DNA of 17,433 nucleotides, taken from contig JASANZ010001818.1 of assembly GCA_030849805.1 (NCBI GenBank), positions 1-17,433 on the forward strand, written 5' to 3'. Below, piece after piece: positions 9,356 through 17,267 of this stretch. The position numbers and the translations under genes are program-made. The notes under the pieces are model-generated. The model worked only from the letters and a program-made list of their open reading frames with translations. It did not search any database and was not told where the DNA came from. Source of the DNA: Sergeia podlipaevii. Lineage: Eukaryota; Euglenozoa; Kinetoplastea; Trypanosomatida; Trypanosomatidae. The stretch's first letter is position 1. Every line of letters begins with the position of its first letter.

Positions 9356-9379
9356 TATATATATATATATATATATATA
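9356..9379. repeat. (TA)12 microsatellite
   Basis: Twelve perfect TA units in non-coding DNA. Confidence 0.95.
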
Positions 9380-9880
9380 CCGGATGTGCGCCACCTTTAT
9401 TTGTGTCGCCTACTTGTTTGTTCTATCACCGCTTGTTGTAGCGGCAATTTACTAGCTATCACCTTTTTTTTTGTTTTTTGCGAAAAGGCGAAGACGGAAG
9501 AAAAAAAAAAAGTTAAATTTCTCTTATTTGCAGATGAGTGTATAAAAAGGAATGCCTTCGTTGACAACTCAAACCATAACAACCCAACCTTAATGCAAAG
9601 GTACAGTGACAGTGTGTGTGTGTACATAGAGTATTGAAAATGAGCCAAGTACGATTAGATATATCAATGTAACTGTGTTTAACTGTAAAGATAACAAAAC
9701 CAGTTCTCTCCGCTCTTCTCTCCCCCACGATAGTCACGCTTAGTAGATCTACCAAAGCGCAGAAACAACCAATTCATGTATGCATTTCCTTTTTTTTCCG
9801 AAAGAAAAAGAGAGCACAGTCGCCTGCATATACGTTCGCACGTATTCTCCTTAAACATATATCCCTCTTCCTCCGCTTGG

Positions 9881-9906
9881 GTGTGTGTGTGTGTGTGTGT
9901 GTGTGT
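9881..9906. repeat. (GT)13 microsatellite
   Basis: Thirteen perfect GT units in the probable 3' UTR of the 1215-residue gene; likely length-variable between strains. Confidence 0.95.
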
Positions 9907-10225
9907 AATGAAATGTGTGTGAGCTATCAGCAATCACGCATATCACTAAATACAACATTCACGTCAACTCTCTCTCTCCCTCTCTCTCTCTGCGCACAAG
10001 TGCTGATGCAAAGGAAATCAAAAAAAAAAAGAGGGAGAAGGAAAACTGCGTTTACTTTTTTCTTCTTCTTTCACTAGGAACGACACCAGCTGCGGTACCT
10101 ACACAGCTTCTCAGCCAAGATGCCTCTGTCGATAATCAATTTTTTTTCTTCCAAAAAAAAAAAAAACGAAGAATATATATATATATGATTGACGGTACAA
10201 TCAATGATACTGGTTACGAGTTGAT

Positions 10226-13200
10226 TCACGGCATTCTCATTTGTGATCTGACCGCCTCTAGTGTCTCGTTGCTCAAGGACGCAAATGTTTCCTCCCTCGT
10301 TGCCATCGCCCTCAGTAACGGGTGGGCACGCAGGTGTGGTGCCGCGTAGCGCTCCGCCAGAGCATCAAAGTTGTCCGCGAGACTACCAAGACCAGACGGG
10401 TGTTGATCCACTAGAGCGAGCACGCCACCAGAGGTCAACCGCATGCCAAGCGCGGCAACGGAGAGCATGTTGACGTCTTCCGTGGAAAGCAGCTCCTGCG
10501 CAACCAGCATATCACAGCACTCGTTCACAACCGCCGCCAACAGGCGCAGTGCCGTCATCCACGGCGTACTCGTACGAAAGAAGAATGCGTCAAACGCGTC
10601 TTGATTGGCGATAGGGGGAACAAGAGGGACGCCAAGACTCGTCTCGCTGCTCTCGCCCGCGATGGCGGCGCTGTAGCGATAGAAGCCACCGCTTACGCTA
10701 CCACACCCCAGCAACCCGTTGCGTGCCATCCCTTCAAGACCTCGGCCCAGACGGTCCTCACCGGCTCTAGCGCTGTTGGTAGTCATCATCCTCGTCGTGG
10801 CCGTCGCGGTTTTCAGATCTTTTAATCCCTCTTCCCCACGTGACTGCTCACAAGTCGCCGCTGTGGCTGCCTTGTACGCCTGAACCGCGCTGAGCATCTT
10901 TGCTACCCGCGGCCCGCCATACTGATCCATCAGAGCGAAAGGGCCCTCGTGTAGCTGTAGGTGATGTGCAGCGGCTCTATCTACAAACAACACAGGTTGC
11001 GACGCCGCTGCCAGGACGGCCTCAGAGGTTAGCGCAACAACAAGCCGCTGCGAAGCTGGGCCCTTGCAGAGGACATAAGGGGATCGAACAGACTGGAGGT
11101 AGGCAAGAGCAGCGCTGAGGGCATCCTCCGCGAGGTCACGCGGCCACTCTTCACGAGAGAAGAGACGCACCTGCTGTAGCCAAGCCGCGTTCGGTGCGAC
11201 GGGGTTGGTGGATACCGTGGTAACAAGCGCACAGCACGGCAGACGCGACGTGAGGGGACGGGCAACCGCCTCGTCACCAACTAGCACTGCACTCATCATC
11301 ATCATCATCGGGCGCGCCGACTGCTGCTCTAGCTCTTCGGAATGGTGATAGGGGTGCTGCTGCCGCCGTGCTGGCAGGCCGTAATCACACGCAGTGAGAG
11401 CCGAGAACGCGCCGCCTCGATTCGCTTTCACAAACTCAAACGTATCCTCAAAGACAGACGCAGAGCAGTCCAGCAAGATGGCATCGCTACTGCCACTGAC
11501 ACTGGTCTCGCGCGATGTGACCGCCTCTGCCCCTGCATCCTCCTCAGAGGCCCGCAGCAGCAGCAGCGACGCAAGCCCCTTCGCCTTCGCCTCCCATCTC
11601 TCCATTTCAGCTCGTTTAAACGTCACAAAACGCGGCTTTGCGATGGGCGGCGGCAGCGTGTGCCGCTGCGTGGCCGCGACCGCTCTCGCCAGTCTCGCTG
11701 CGTTTCCTATAGCAGAGGAGCGTGTCCTGAAGCTCTGAAGCACACTCAAGGACGCCGTGTGCGCAGCGCTGGCACTGTCTGGGCTGTTGGTGATGCTCGC
11801 GAGAGTATACTCAAGCCAGGCACGAGCAATGAGTGAGTTAGCATTGCTGCCGTCGCTGCTACTATCAGTAGTGTTGAGAGACTTGAGATTCTCCACGTAC
11901 GCGCGTGGCAGCAGACACTTCTCGACGAGTGTGCGGCGCGACTGTGGAGTGCGACAGAGAGACGTAACGCAAACATTCTCCAAGAAGGTACTCCAGTGAT
12001 GGGGATATTGCGCAAGTGCAGTGCCACGCCGTACCGCGCGCGCATGACTGCCTTCTTGCTCACCCAACAGCAAGCCCTCCTCATTGACCGGCGCAGAGGC
12101 GAAGGCAAGTCCAGCTGGAATCAAGCTCTCGGACCCGAAGCGATGCAGACTGGGCAGCCGCTCGAGCAAGAAGCGGACACCGCGCTGACGACGGAAGAAA
12201 TCTACAGTGGTGCTAGTAGGGAAGACACCCGTACGAAGCAGCGGGAATCCAATCTCCACTACCGCCATCGCCACCTCCGCATTCGTCGAGAGCTCGTTTG
12301 CCGCGTCACTACCGCCGTCGTGGCGGACTGGAATGAGACGGTTCTGGCAGGCAAAGAATACCTCAGCACCGAAGTCGGTGGTTCGATTTCGCGCCTCTGC
12401 TACAAAGACAACGCGATCGTTGGTACCTGCAAGACTGCGCATGCGCAGCAGGACCCTCTCCCGCATCGTATGATACGCCTGCTGTGCGTGAGCGGAAGGC
12501 AGCTCCAGTGGACTCTGGCGAGAAACGAAGAAGTCGCACCCCGGCAAAGCCTCCAGGCGGACGATAACCCTTTCCTGAGCTGCAGACGCACCATCGTTCT
12601 TGTTGATGCTGCTGTTGTGAGAGGCCAACTGCTTCTCCAGTTCATCGAGCATACGATCAAGCGCCTTCGGTGCGCTCTCCGCTAAAGAGGGGTTCTCAAT
12701 CAGTTGGATGAGAAAGGTACAGTGGCCAGCGGCACTGCCAGCACCGTCGCGGCCCGGGTGCGGCGGGATATGTCTCTGAGCAACCAGACGCACACAGGTG
12801 GCACTGTTGTCGGTGTATGGCATCTGACCTCGCCACACCGCATGGGGCTCCAGCTCTCGGACTGTATGCGTAACCCACGGACGCTTCTTTGTCGCAGCAG
12901 AGGCACATTTAATATTCGATTGCTGATTATCTGCTGCCGCTGCCTCTGTGGTGGCTGCCCTCGCGGTTGGCGCTGTTGCTGCTGCTGCCTCGGTGTCAGC
13001 CTCCTTCTTAGCACCCGCGCTGCCGGCATCACCACCCAGTTCCACAGGGATTTCATGGGCATCCAGGCTCTGTGCAAGTTTCTTGTCAACTGGCTTAAGC
13101 TTCTCTGCTCTATGCGACACATCGACAAAAGAAGTGGCCTCCTTCTGCTTCCCGCACTCCGCAGTGGCAACACCGCCAGCACCCTCTGGCACGATGTTTT

Positions 13201-13873
13201 CCTCCTCCTCCTGAGGACCAGAGAAGTGCTTCGCGCTGCGCGTACGCGCCGCATCCTTCACAGCTTCCTCGATATCAAGAGACATGGATCGTCGGAGCCT
13301 TGACGGAGTGGCTTCGGTAAAAGTAGCAGCAGTTGGGTCCTTTTGGCTCTGATCATCGGGGCTTCCCATGCCGCCACCGGCGTTCGCAGAGGCTGGTGCG
13401 ATCTTTGAGAACGTCGTGAAAGGATCCATCAGTGGCGGCGCCTGTGGTCTCGCTGGGGGTGCAGGTGGTGGCGGCGACGGCGGCGGCAGGACAACCGGCG
13501 CTTGAGGTGGTGGCGGCGACCTCTGAGCAACGGATGCACTAGTAGTTCTTGAGTACCGCTGCTGCTGGTGGTGGTCTGGTAACCTTCTTTCATCCCGTGA
13601 AGAGGGATGACGAGACGGCGGCTGTGGGGGTGCAGGACGCAAAGCTGAAAGTTTTGATTTTGCTATAGTCGCTGATGGTGGCGGTGGCGCCTTGGGGGCT
13701 GCACTCGCTGCTGGTGGTGGCGGTGGCGCCTTGGGGGCTGCACTCGCTGCTGGTGGTGGCGGTGGCGCCTTGGGAGCGCCTGGAGCAGTAGAGCATAACC
13801 TACTTGCCACAGGAATGCTAGCCAGCACAACAGACGTCCCACACACAGCGATGTGACTGACGCGCCTCATCAT
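10226..13873 (-). CDS. Divergent trifunctional-enzyme alpha-like protein, probably mitochondrial
   Basis: 1215 residues, longer than a typical HADHA or FadB (about 700-760) because of a roughly 340-residue extension. The first 28 residues are basic and hydrophobic without acidic residues, like a mitochondrial presequence. Next come a Pro/Ala-rich repeat region (about 30-150) and a low-complexity charged region to about 330. Then the fold order of the beta-oxidation alpha subunit: an enoyl-CoA hydratase-like part (about 345-605), a 3-hydroxyacyl-CoA dehydrogenase-like Rossmann part (about 745-925), and two C-terminal dehydrogenase-like helical parts (about 930-1005 and 1092-1200). The motif SGGFYRY at 1061-1067 matches the family's GKGFY box. 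Hydratase Glu504 is kept, but the second catalytic Glu is Leu545, the oxyanion box reads FVSRQ, and the Gly-x-Gly-x-x-Gly loop is lost (Lys753, Ala755, Glu758). It is therefore probably a non-catalytic or altered relative. The reading frame is intact. Confidence 0.8.
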   Translation of the reverse strand: MMRRVSHIAVCGTSVVLASIPVASRLCSTAPGAPKAPPPPPAASAAPKAPPPPPAASAAPKAPPPPSATIAKSKLSALRPAPPQPPSRHPSSRDERRLPDHHQQQRYSRTTSASVAQRSPPPPQAPVVLPPPSPPPPAPPARPQAPPLMDPFTTFSKIAPASANAGGGMGSPDDQSQKDPTAATFTEATPSRLRRSMSLDIEEAVKDAARTRSAKHFSGPQEEEENIVPEGAGGVATAECGKQKEATSFVDVSHRAEKLKPVDKKLAQSLDAHEIPVELGGDAGSAGAKKEADTEAAAATAPTARAATTEAAAADNQQSNIKCASAATKKRPWVTHTVRELEPHAVWRGQMPYTDNSATCVRLVAQRHIPPHPGRDGAGSAAGHCTFLIQLIENPSLAESAPKALDRMLDELEKQLASHNSSINKNDGASAAQERVIVRLEALPGCDFFVSRQSPLELPSAHAQQAYHTMRERVLLRMRSLAGTNDRVVFVAEARNRTTDFGAEVFFACQNRLIPVRHDGGSDAANELSTNAEVAMAVVEIGFPLLRTGVFPTSTTVDFFRRQRGVRFLLERLPSLHRFGSESLIPAGLAFASAPVNEEGLLLGEQEGSHARAVRRGTALAQYPHHWSTFLENVCVTSLCRTPQSRRTLVEKCLLPRAYVENLKSLNTTDSSSDGSNANSLIARAWLEYTLASITNSPDSASAAHTASLSVLQSFRTRSSAIGNAARLARAVAATQRHTLPPPIAKPRFVTFKRAEMERWEAKAKGLASLLLLRASEEDAGAEAVTSRETSVSGSSDAILLDCSASVFEDTFEFVKANRGGAFSALTACDYGLPARRQQHPYHHSEELEQQSARPMMMMMSAVLVGDEAVARPLTSRLPCCALVTTVSTNPVAPNAAWLQQVRLFSREEWPRDLAEDALSAALAYLQSVRSPYVLCKGPASQRLVVALTSEAVLAAASQPVLFVDRAAAHHLQLHEGPFALMDQYGGPRVAKMLSAVQAYKAATAATCEQSRGEEGLKDLKTATATTRMMTTNSARAGEDRLGRGLEGMARNGLLGCGSVSGGFYRYSAAIAGESSETSLGVPLVPPIANQDAFDAFFFRTSTPWMTALRLLAAVVNECCDMLVAQELLSTEDVNMLSVAALGMRLTSGGVLALVDQHPSGLGSLADNFDALAERYAAPHLRAHPLLRAMATREETFASLSNETLEAVRSQMRMP
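13680..13774 (-). repeat. 39-base in-frame tandem repeat (APKAPPPPPAASA)
   Basis: Two complete units, 13680-13718 and 13719-13757, are identical, with a third partial copy of about 17 bases from 13758. It encodes a 13-residue Pro/Ala unit in the N-terminal extension (about residues 33-66). Identity at the DNA level points to recent slippage or unequal exchange. Confidence 0.9.
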
Positions 13874-13900
13874 GCACGCAAGTTAGCGATTCTGCGGCTG

Positions 13901-13951
13901 CTGTATAAATGCGCTTCCTTTTTTTTTTGTTATCGAAGAAGAAGAAGCACA
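13901..13951 (-). promoter_or_regulatory. Possible trans-splice acceptor of the 1215-residue gene
   Basis: A short CTT-rich tract on the coding strand (complement of about 13935-13951) is followed by several AG dinucleotides (13919, 13915, 13902 and others). The exact acceptor cannot be chosen; all would leave a short 5' UTR before the ATG at 13873. Confidence 0.35.
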
Positions 13952-14293
13952 ACTAGAAACAAGACAATTGTAGCTAACTCGTTGTGTGACACTTACTGTA
14001 TTCAATAAATTCCCTTCACTATGACACCTTAAAGAAAAAATATTCCTGGGTGGACACGGCTGATGCGGATTACTTTCACTAGACCTCTCTTCCTTTCCTT
14101 TTCTGTTGTCGCGCAAACTGTTATCAAAAAAAAAAAAGAGAATTTGAAAAATAAAATGAGAACAGCAGATGGTAGTGAAGGTCTCTCCATGTTTGTGTGC
14201 ATGTACTATTTCACAATACCCGATTTCACAGGATTAAGAAAAAAGAAAAGCTAGAGGAAGACTAATAAAGGGATTTTTAAAAAGAGAAGCTAA

Positions 14294-14312
14294 GTGAGCT
14301 TGAAAAGCTCAC
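14294..14312. repeat. Perfect 8-base hairpin with 3-base loop
   Basis: GTGAGCTT and its exact complement AAGCTCAC are separated by three bases. In the transcript the loop would be UUC. It lies about 306 bases after the stop codon at 14618, probably in the 3' UTR. No U-run makes it a standard terminator. Confidence 0.6.
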
Positions 14313-14571
14313 CTCCCTGTTGCTCCACAATGTATCAAGGTGATCACATTTTCATTCACAACCATAACACGCCAATACGCGCGTGTAGATACTACAAATA
14401 TAAACAAAAAGAGGCAACTCGCATGTATCTATATATATATATAAAAGGGCGTGGGGGTTAAACCACAAGGACTCACAACTCCTGCAGCATCAACGAGCAA
14501 TAGTGAAACAAGGGGAGGAGGATAGACAAGTCATCACTTGACTTTTCCAATGCCCTTGTCAATCCCGCTCA

Positions 14572-14585
14572 TGCATGCATGCATG
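14572..14585. repeat. GCAT tetranucleotide repeat
   Basis: About three and a half units of ATGC/GCAT, a self-complementary run, about 33 bases after the stop codon of the 124-residue gene. Confidence 0.8.
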
Positions 14586-14617
14586 TTATGTGGTTCTACT
14601 CAAGCACTACGACGGGG

Positions 14618-14992
14618 TCATGCAAGATGATCAACGATGCAAATGACACCCACCACACATGAGAAGATACCAACAATTAAAGTAAATACGCCCGTTATCC
14701 CAAAGGAGATGCCCATCGTCCCTACAAAAATAGAAAACGCAGCTTGACCAAACCATCCGTCTAGAAACCCAAAGTGCTCCCGCGCGATGCGAAATCCAAA
14801 GCGGCTAAGCAGTGCAATACACCCAAATAAAAAGATGTACGCCGACATAACGAGGCGAGTGGGGTCGAAAAAGTTAATAATATTGACGATAAAGCTGAAG
14901 AGACCGCAGATGATGAGAGCGGCGCAGTTGATCCCCACAAGCAAACGAGTCAGGGGCGTCAGCCCACGGTCCGCAATCTGCTCATCAGACAT
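14618..14992 (-). CDS. COPI-associated (Tvp15-like) membrane protein, copy 1
   Basis: 124 residues with four hydrophobic segments: about 17-40, 47-67, 81-98 and 101-121. The pattern of a short polar N-terminus, YIFLFG at about 52-57, a basic stretch with HFGFLDGWFG, then FVGTMGISFG, fits the COPI-associated/Tvp15 family of small Golgi membrane proteins (Pfam COPI_assoc). In other eukaryotes these sit in Golgi vesicle membranes; their molecular role is poorly known. The neighbouring gene at 15730-16191 is a clear relative, so this is a tandem pair. The protein ends soon after the fourth helix, without the basic tail of its sister. Start is the first ATG after the candidate acceptors at 15026 and 15159. 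Confidence 0.8.
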   Translation of the reverse strand: MSDEQIADRGLTPLTRLLVGINCAALIICGLFSFIVNIINFFDPTRLVMSAYIFLFGCIALLSRFGFRIAREHFGFLDGWFGQAAFSIFVGTMGISFGITGVFTLIVGIFSCVVGVICIVDHLA

Positions 14993-15025
14993 GACAAGAG
15001 GAAGAGAGACAGTCTTTTCAGTGGA

Positions 15026-15210
15026 CTAAGTTCGGTAGTTGTAATGCAAAGAAGTAAAGAAGGCTTTCTTCGGAGCTCTAAATCTCTACCTATTTATTTA
15101 TCCCTTCTTGTTAGTTTTTTCCCTATCCCAAAGTTTAATCGTATAAGTAAAACAAGTTCTTATTTTTTGTTTTGAGAAAAGGAGGTGAAGAGGGGGGGGG
15201 GGGGAACACG
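15026..15210 (-). promoter_or_regulatory. Candidate trans-splice acceptors of membrane gene copy 1
   Basis: Two choices on the coding strand. A strong C/T tract (complement of about 15176-15210, containing 13 C) is followed by an AG at 15160-15159. A weaker tract (complement of about 15049-15063) is followed by an AG at 15027-15026. They would give 5' UTRs of about 166 and 33 nt. Confidence 0.4.
15192..15204. repeat. G13 homopolymer
   Basis: Thirteen G on the plus strand, that is C13 on the coding strand, within the pyrimidine tract upstream of the 124-residue gene. It may be prone to sequencing error in length. Confidence 0.9.
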
Positions 15211-15729
15211 CTTAGTGCATATACAATATGTGAATGGACGCATCCAGAAGTGCTTATTGGGGCTGTGCTCACATGTTGCTGTTATTGTTATTTTCCTTTT
15301 TCAATTGCGAGAGAGAGAGGCAGTACGTCATTTTAACTTACTTTCAATATAAAGCACGCCCCCCCTCCAAAAAAAACGAAGAAAAACTGTAGTTTTGGTA
15401 ATTTCTAAATGACCCTAGCAGAACTAATGCCAGCTCAAGTGGGCATATGGCTCGCACACTCAAGCGCTCACTCTATGCCTCATCCCTCTTCTCTCTCTCT
15501 CTCTCTCTATTTCCCTCCTCGTCGCCGTGCTTCTCTTCAATTGTTTTTTTTTTCCTTTTCCCTACCCCAATAAATACAAAACAAAGCAAACAACACAGAA
15601 ATGAATAATAATAATAATAGTAATGACAAGCAAGCAAGCATGCAACCTTGTTGCGAGCTCTTGCTCCGCACACACACACGCACAAAACATGTAATCGGAA
15701 AGGAATATATATATATGTCTTTCATCACT
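15211..15729. other. Intergenic region between the two membrane genes
   Basis: No gene recognised. It holds GA repeats (about 15309-15319), an eight-C run near 15359, the (CT)9 repeat at 15491-15508, and an ATA-type run near 15605-15620. The right part is 3' UTR of copy 2. Confidence 0.7.
15491..15508. repeat. (CT)9 microsatellite
   Basis: Perfect CT repeat on plus, GA on the coding strand, about 220 bases after the stop of membrane gene copy 2. Confidence 0.95.
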
Positions 15730-16191
15730 CTATGTCACCGTCTCTATCATGTCTGGAGCTCTGCGAGTACACTTCTCCATTATCGCCGTGTCGGTGATGG
15801 ACACAACCCCAACCACGGCCCAACATATGCCAGCGATGAAAGGTACAAGCACTCCTACAGATTCTTGAATCCCAAACGACAGCCCCAGCGTGCCAGCAAA
15901 AATAAAGAAAAGACCCAAACCCAACTTTGTGCTAAGAAAACCATAGAGCCGTTGTGCAAAGCCGAGGCGCAGCTCGGTGGTCACCGCCATAATACCAAAA
16001 AGAATGAAGTAGAAACCTATAAAAACATGAGTGAGGTCCTGATATTGGATGCAAGCATATATAAACGTGACGACGCCGCAGACAAGAAGTGAAGGGCACG
16101 CCACCCATACCAGCAGCTGCACCGGCTTGCTTCGCGCCACGCGTGGGTACTTTTCTATAACGACAGCAGCAGCGTCCTGTGCGGTTTGCAT
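15730..16191 (-). CDS. COPI-associated (Tvp15-like) membrane protein, copy 2
   Basis: 153 residues from the ATG at 16191. The open frame continues upstream to a GTG at 16278, but that part is made of pyrimidine-tract codons (Leu/Phe/Ser), has no ATG, and lies downstream of a convincing splice acceptor at 16329. I therefore treat it as 5' UTR. Four hydrophobic segments are visible at about residues 25-47, 51-70, 84-104 and 110-130. FYFILFG, YGFLSTKLG and FAGTLGLSFG correspond to the same positions in the neighbouring copy, which supports a diverged tandem duplication. It has a longer soluble N-terminus (about 20 residues) and a charged C-terminal tail not found in copy 1. A Golgi or vesicle membrane location is inferred from the family. 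Confidence 0.8.
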   Translation of the reverse strand: MQTAQDAAAVVIEKYPRVARSKPVQLLVWVACPSLLVCGVVTFIYACIQYQDLTHVFIGFYFILFGIMAVTTELRLGFAQRLYGFLSTKLGLGLFFIFAGTLGLSFGIQESVGVLVPFIAGICWAVVGVVSITDTAIMEKCTRRAPDMIETVT

Positions 16192-16328
16192 ATTTGGTAG
16201 CCACAACGACAGGAAAAGAGAAAGAGGGAAAAGGATTTTAACAAAAAGAGTGTGGGGAGCTACTTCGATACGATACACAGCAATAGACAGCTAACTTTTG
16301 TATGCGTTTTTTTATTATTATTTCTTTG

Positions 16329-16361
16329 CTGACGAAAAAAGAGGCGAGAAGATAAAGAGAG
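16329..16361 (-). promoter_or_regulatory. Trans-splice acceptor of membrane gene copy 2
   Basis: The coding strand shows a C/T tract (complement of about 16332-16361) ending TTTTTTCGTCAG, with the AG at 16330-16329. The 5' UTR to the ATG at 16191 would be about 137 nt. Confidence 0.6.
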
Positions 16362-17267
16362 CTGAGTAAACTGGGTTAGGGGTATCACACAACATCATAT
16401 ATTCATATATAGATATATATGTATATATACTGGAGACAAGAAAACAAAAAAAAGCAAAAAAAAATCGTTTGAAAGGCGCGCCATTGAGCATAGTTGATCA
16501 GCAGTGTATACTATTTCTTTCTCCCGTATTTTGTAGACAGCAGTAGTCACTCGTCAAATGGAGAAGTTTCTCCGTTACGTGTCGATATATATATATGAAA
16601 TACATGCAGCACAGTATGCAAAAGGAGAACGGGTCCGGCTGGCACACAAGGAGAAAAAAAAAAAGGAGAAAGCAAAAAAATATTTGTACAGATATTCGGT
16701 AGCAACGACAGTTATAATTATATAATAATAATAATACTAACGGAAAAGAAAAGAACAAATAGAAAAAGAATCACGGACAAGATGCATGTGAAAACACTGC
16801 GATATATAACGTTATAGCAGCAACACCATTTACGAAAACAATAAATAGGAAAGGTGCTTCTCTGTTCTTTTTTCAAATGATCAGTAGAAGTCCCTCCTCC
16901 CTCGCTTTTTTTCCTCTCGGTAGCACTAGCACATGCATATATATATATATACATAAAAATATTATTACCTCTCTCTCCCTCCCTCCCCCCTATATCAACA
17001 AGATACGCAAAGTTAGCTGAGAACATGGGTGCTCACTATCTAGCAATGCTCTTCTCTGGAGTTTTTTTTTCCTTTTATTATCTGCATTTATGTATACTTG
17101 CACCCACTAACCTTCTCTCTCTCTCTCTCTCTCTCTCCTTTTCGTTCTCTCCTTCTCTTGTTATTCGCGCTGCAGTAGCAGACATAAAAAAAAAAAAAAA
17201 ACAGAAGAAAAAAAAGAAAGAATGAATATACAACTATATATATTTATATACACACAAGGCGATATGT
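16362..17267. other. Intergenic region downstream of the hydrolase gene
   Basis: No gene recognised. It contains TA-rich runs (about 16405-16430, 16585-16597 and 16937-16951), an ATA run near 16722-16736, A-homopolymers, and the CT tract at 17114-17137. The right part is 3' UTR of the hydrolase. Confidence 0.7.
17114..17137. repeat. (CT)n microsatellite
   Basis: About eleven to twelve CT units on plus, extended by a CT-rich stretch to about 17159; GA on the coding strand, about 110-155 bases after the hydrolase stop. Confidence 0.95.

Larger units (their letters stand above)
9120..10225. other. Intergenic region downstream of the trifunctional-enzyme-like gene
   Basis: No gene recognised. 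It contains A/T homopolymers, a small inverted repeat at 9320-9349, a (TA)12 run, a (GT)13 run, and a CT-rich tract at about 9967-9991. Most of the right part should be 3' UTR of the 1215-residue gene. Confidence 0.7.
13952..14617. other. Intergenic region downstream of the 124-residue membrane gene
   Basis: No gene recognised. It contains A-runs, a TA run at about 14430-14443, a GCAT tandem run at 14572-14585, and the perfect hairpin at 14294-14312. The right half is 3' UTR. Confidence 0.7.

Noticed and set aside
9386..9933. Overlapping 80-84 codon frames on both strands
   Set aside because: They run through TA and GT microsatellites and A/T homopolymers, with no coding signature; the area fits a 3' UTR.
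11342..13303. Plus-strand frames of 164-229 codons opposite the 1215-residue gene
   Set aside because: They are shadows of the GC-rich coding strand; the minus frame is longer, continuous and matches a known domain order.
14294..14312. Bacterial-type rho-independent terminator
   Set aside because: There is no U-run after the stem and the setting is a eukaryotic 3' UTR; kept only as a hairpin.
16192..16278. A 29-residue hydrophobic N-terminal extension of membrane gene copy 2
   Set aside because: It starts with GTG, is encoded by a pyrimidine tract and falls within the likely 5' UTR.
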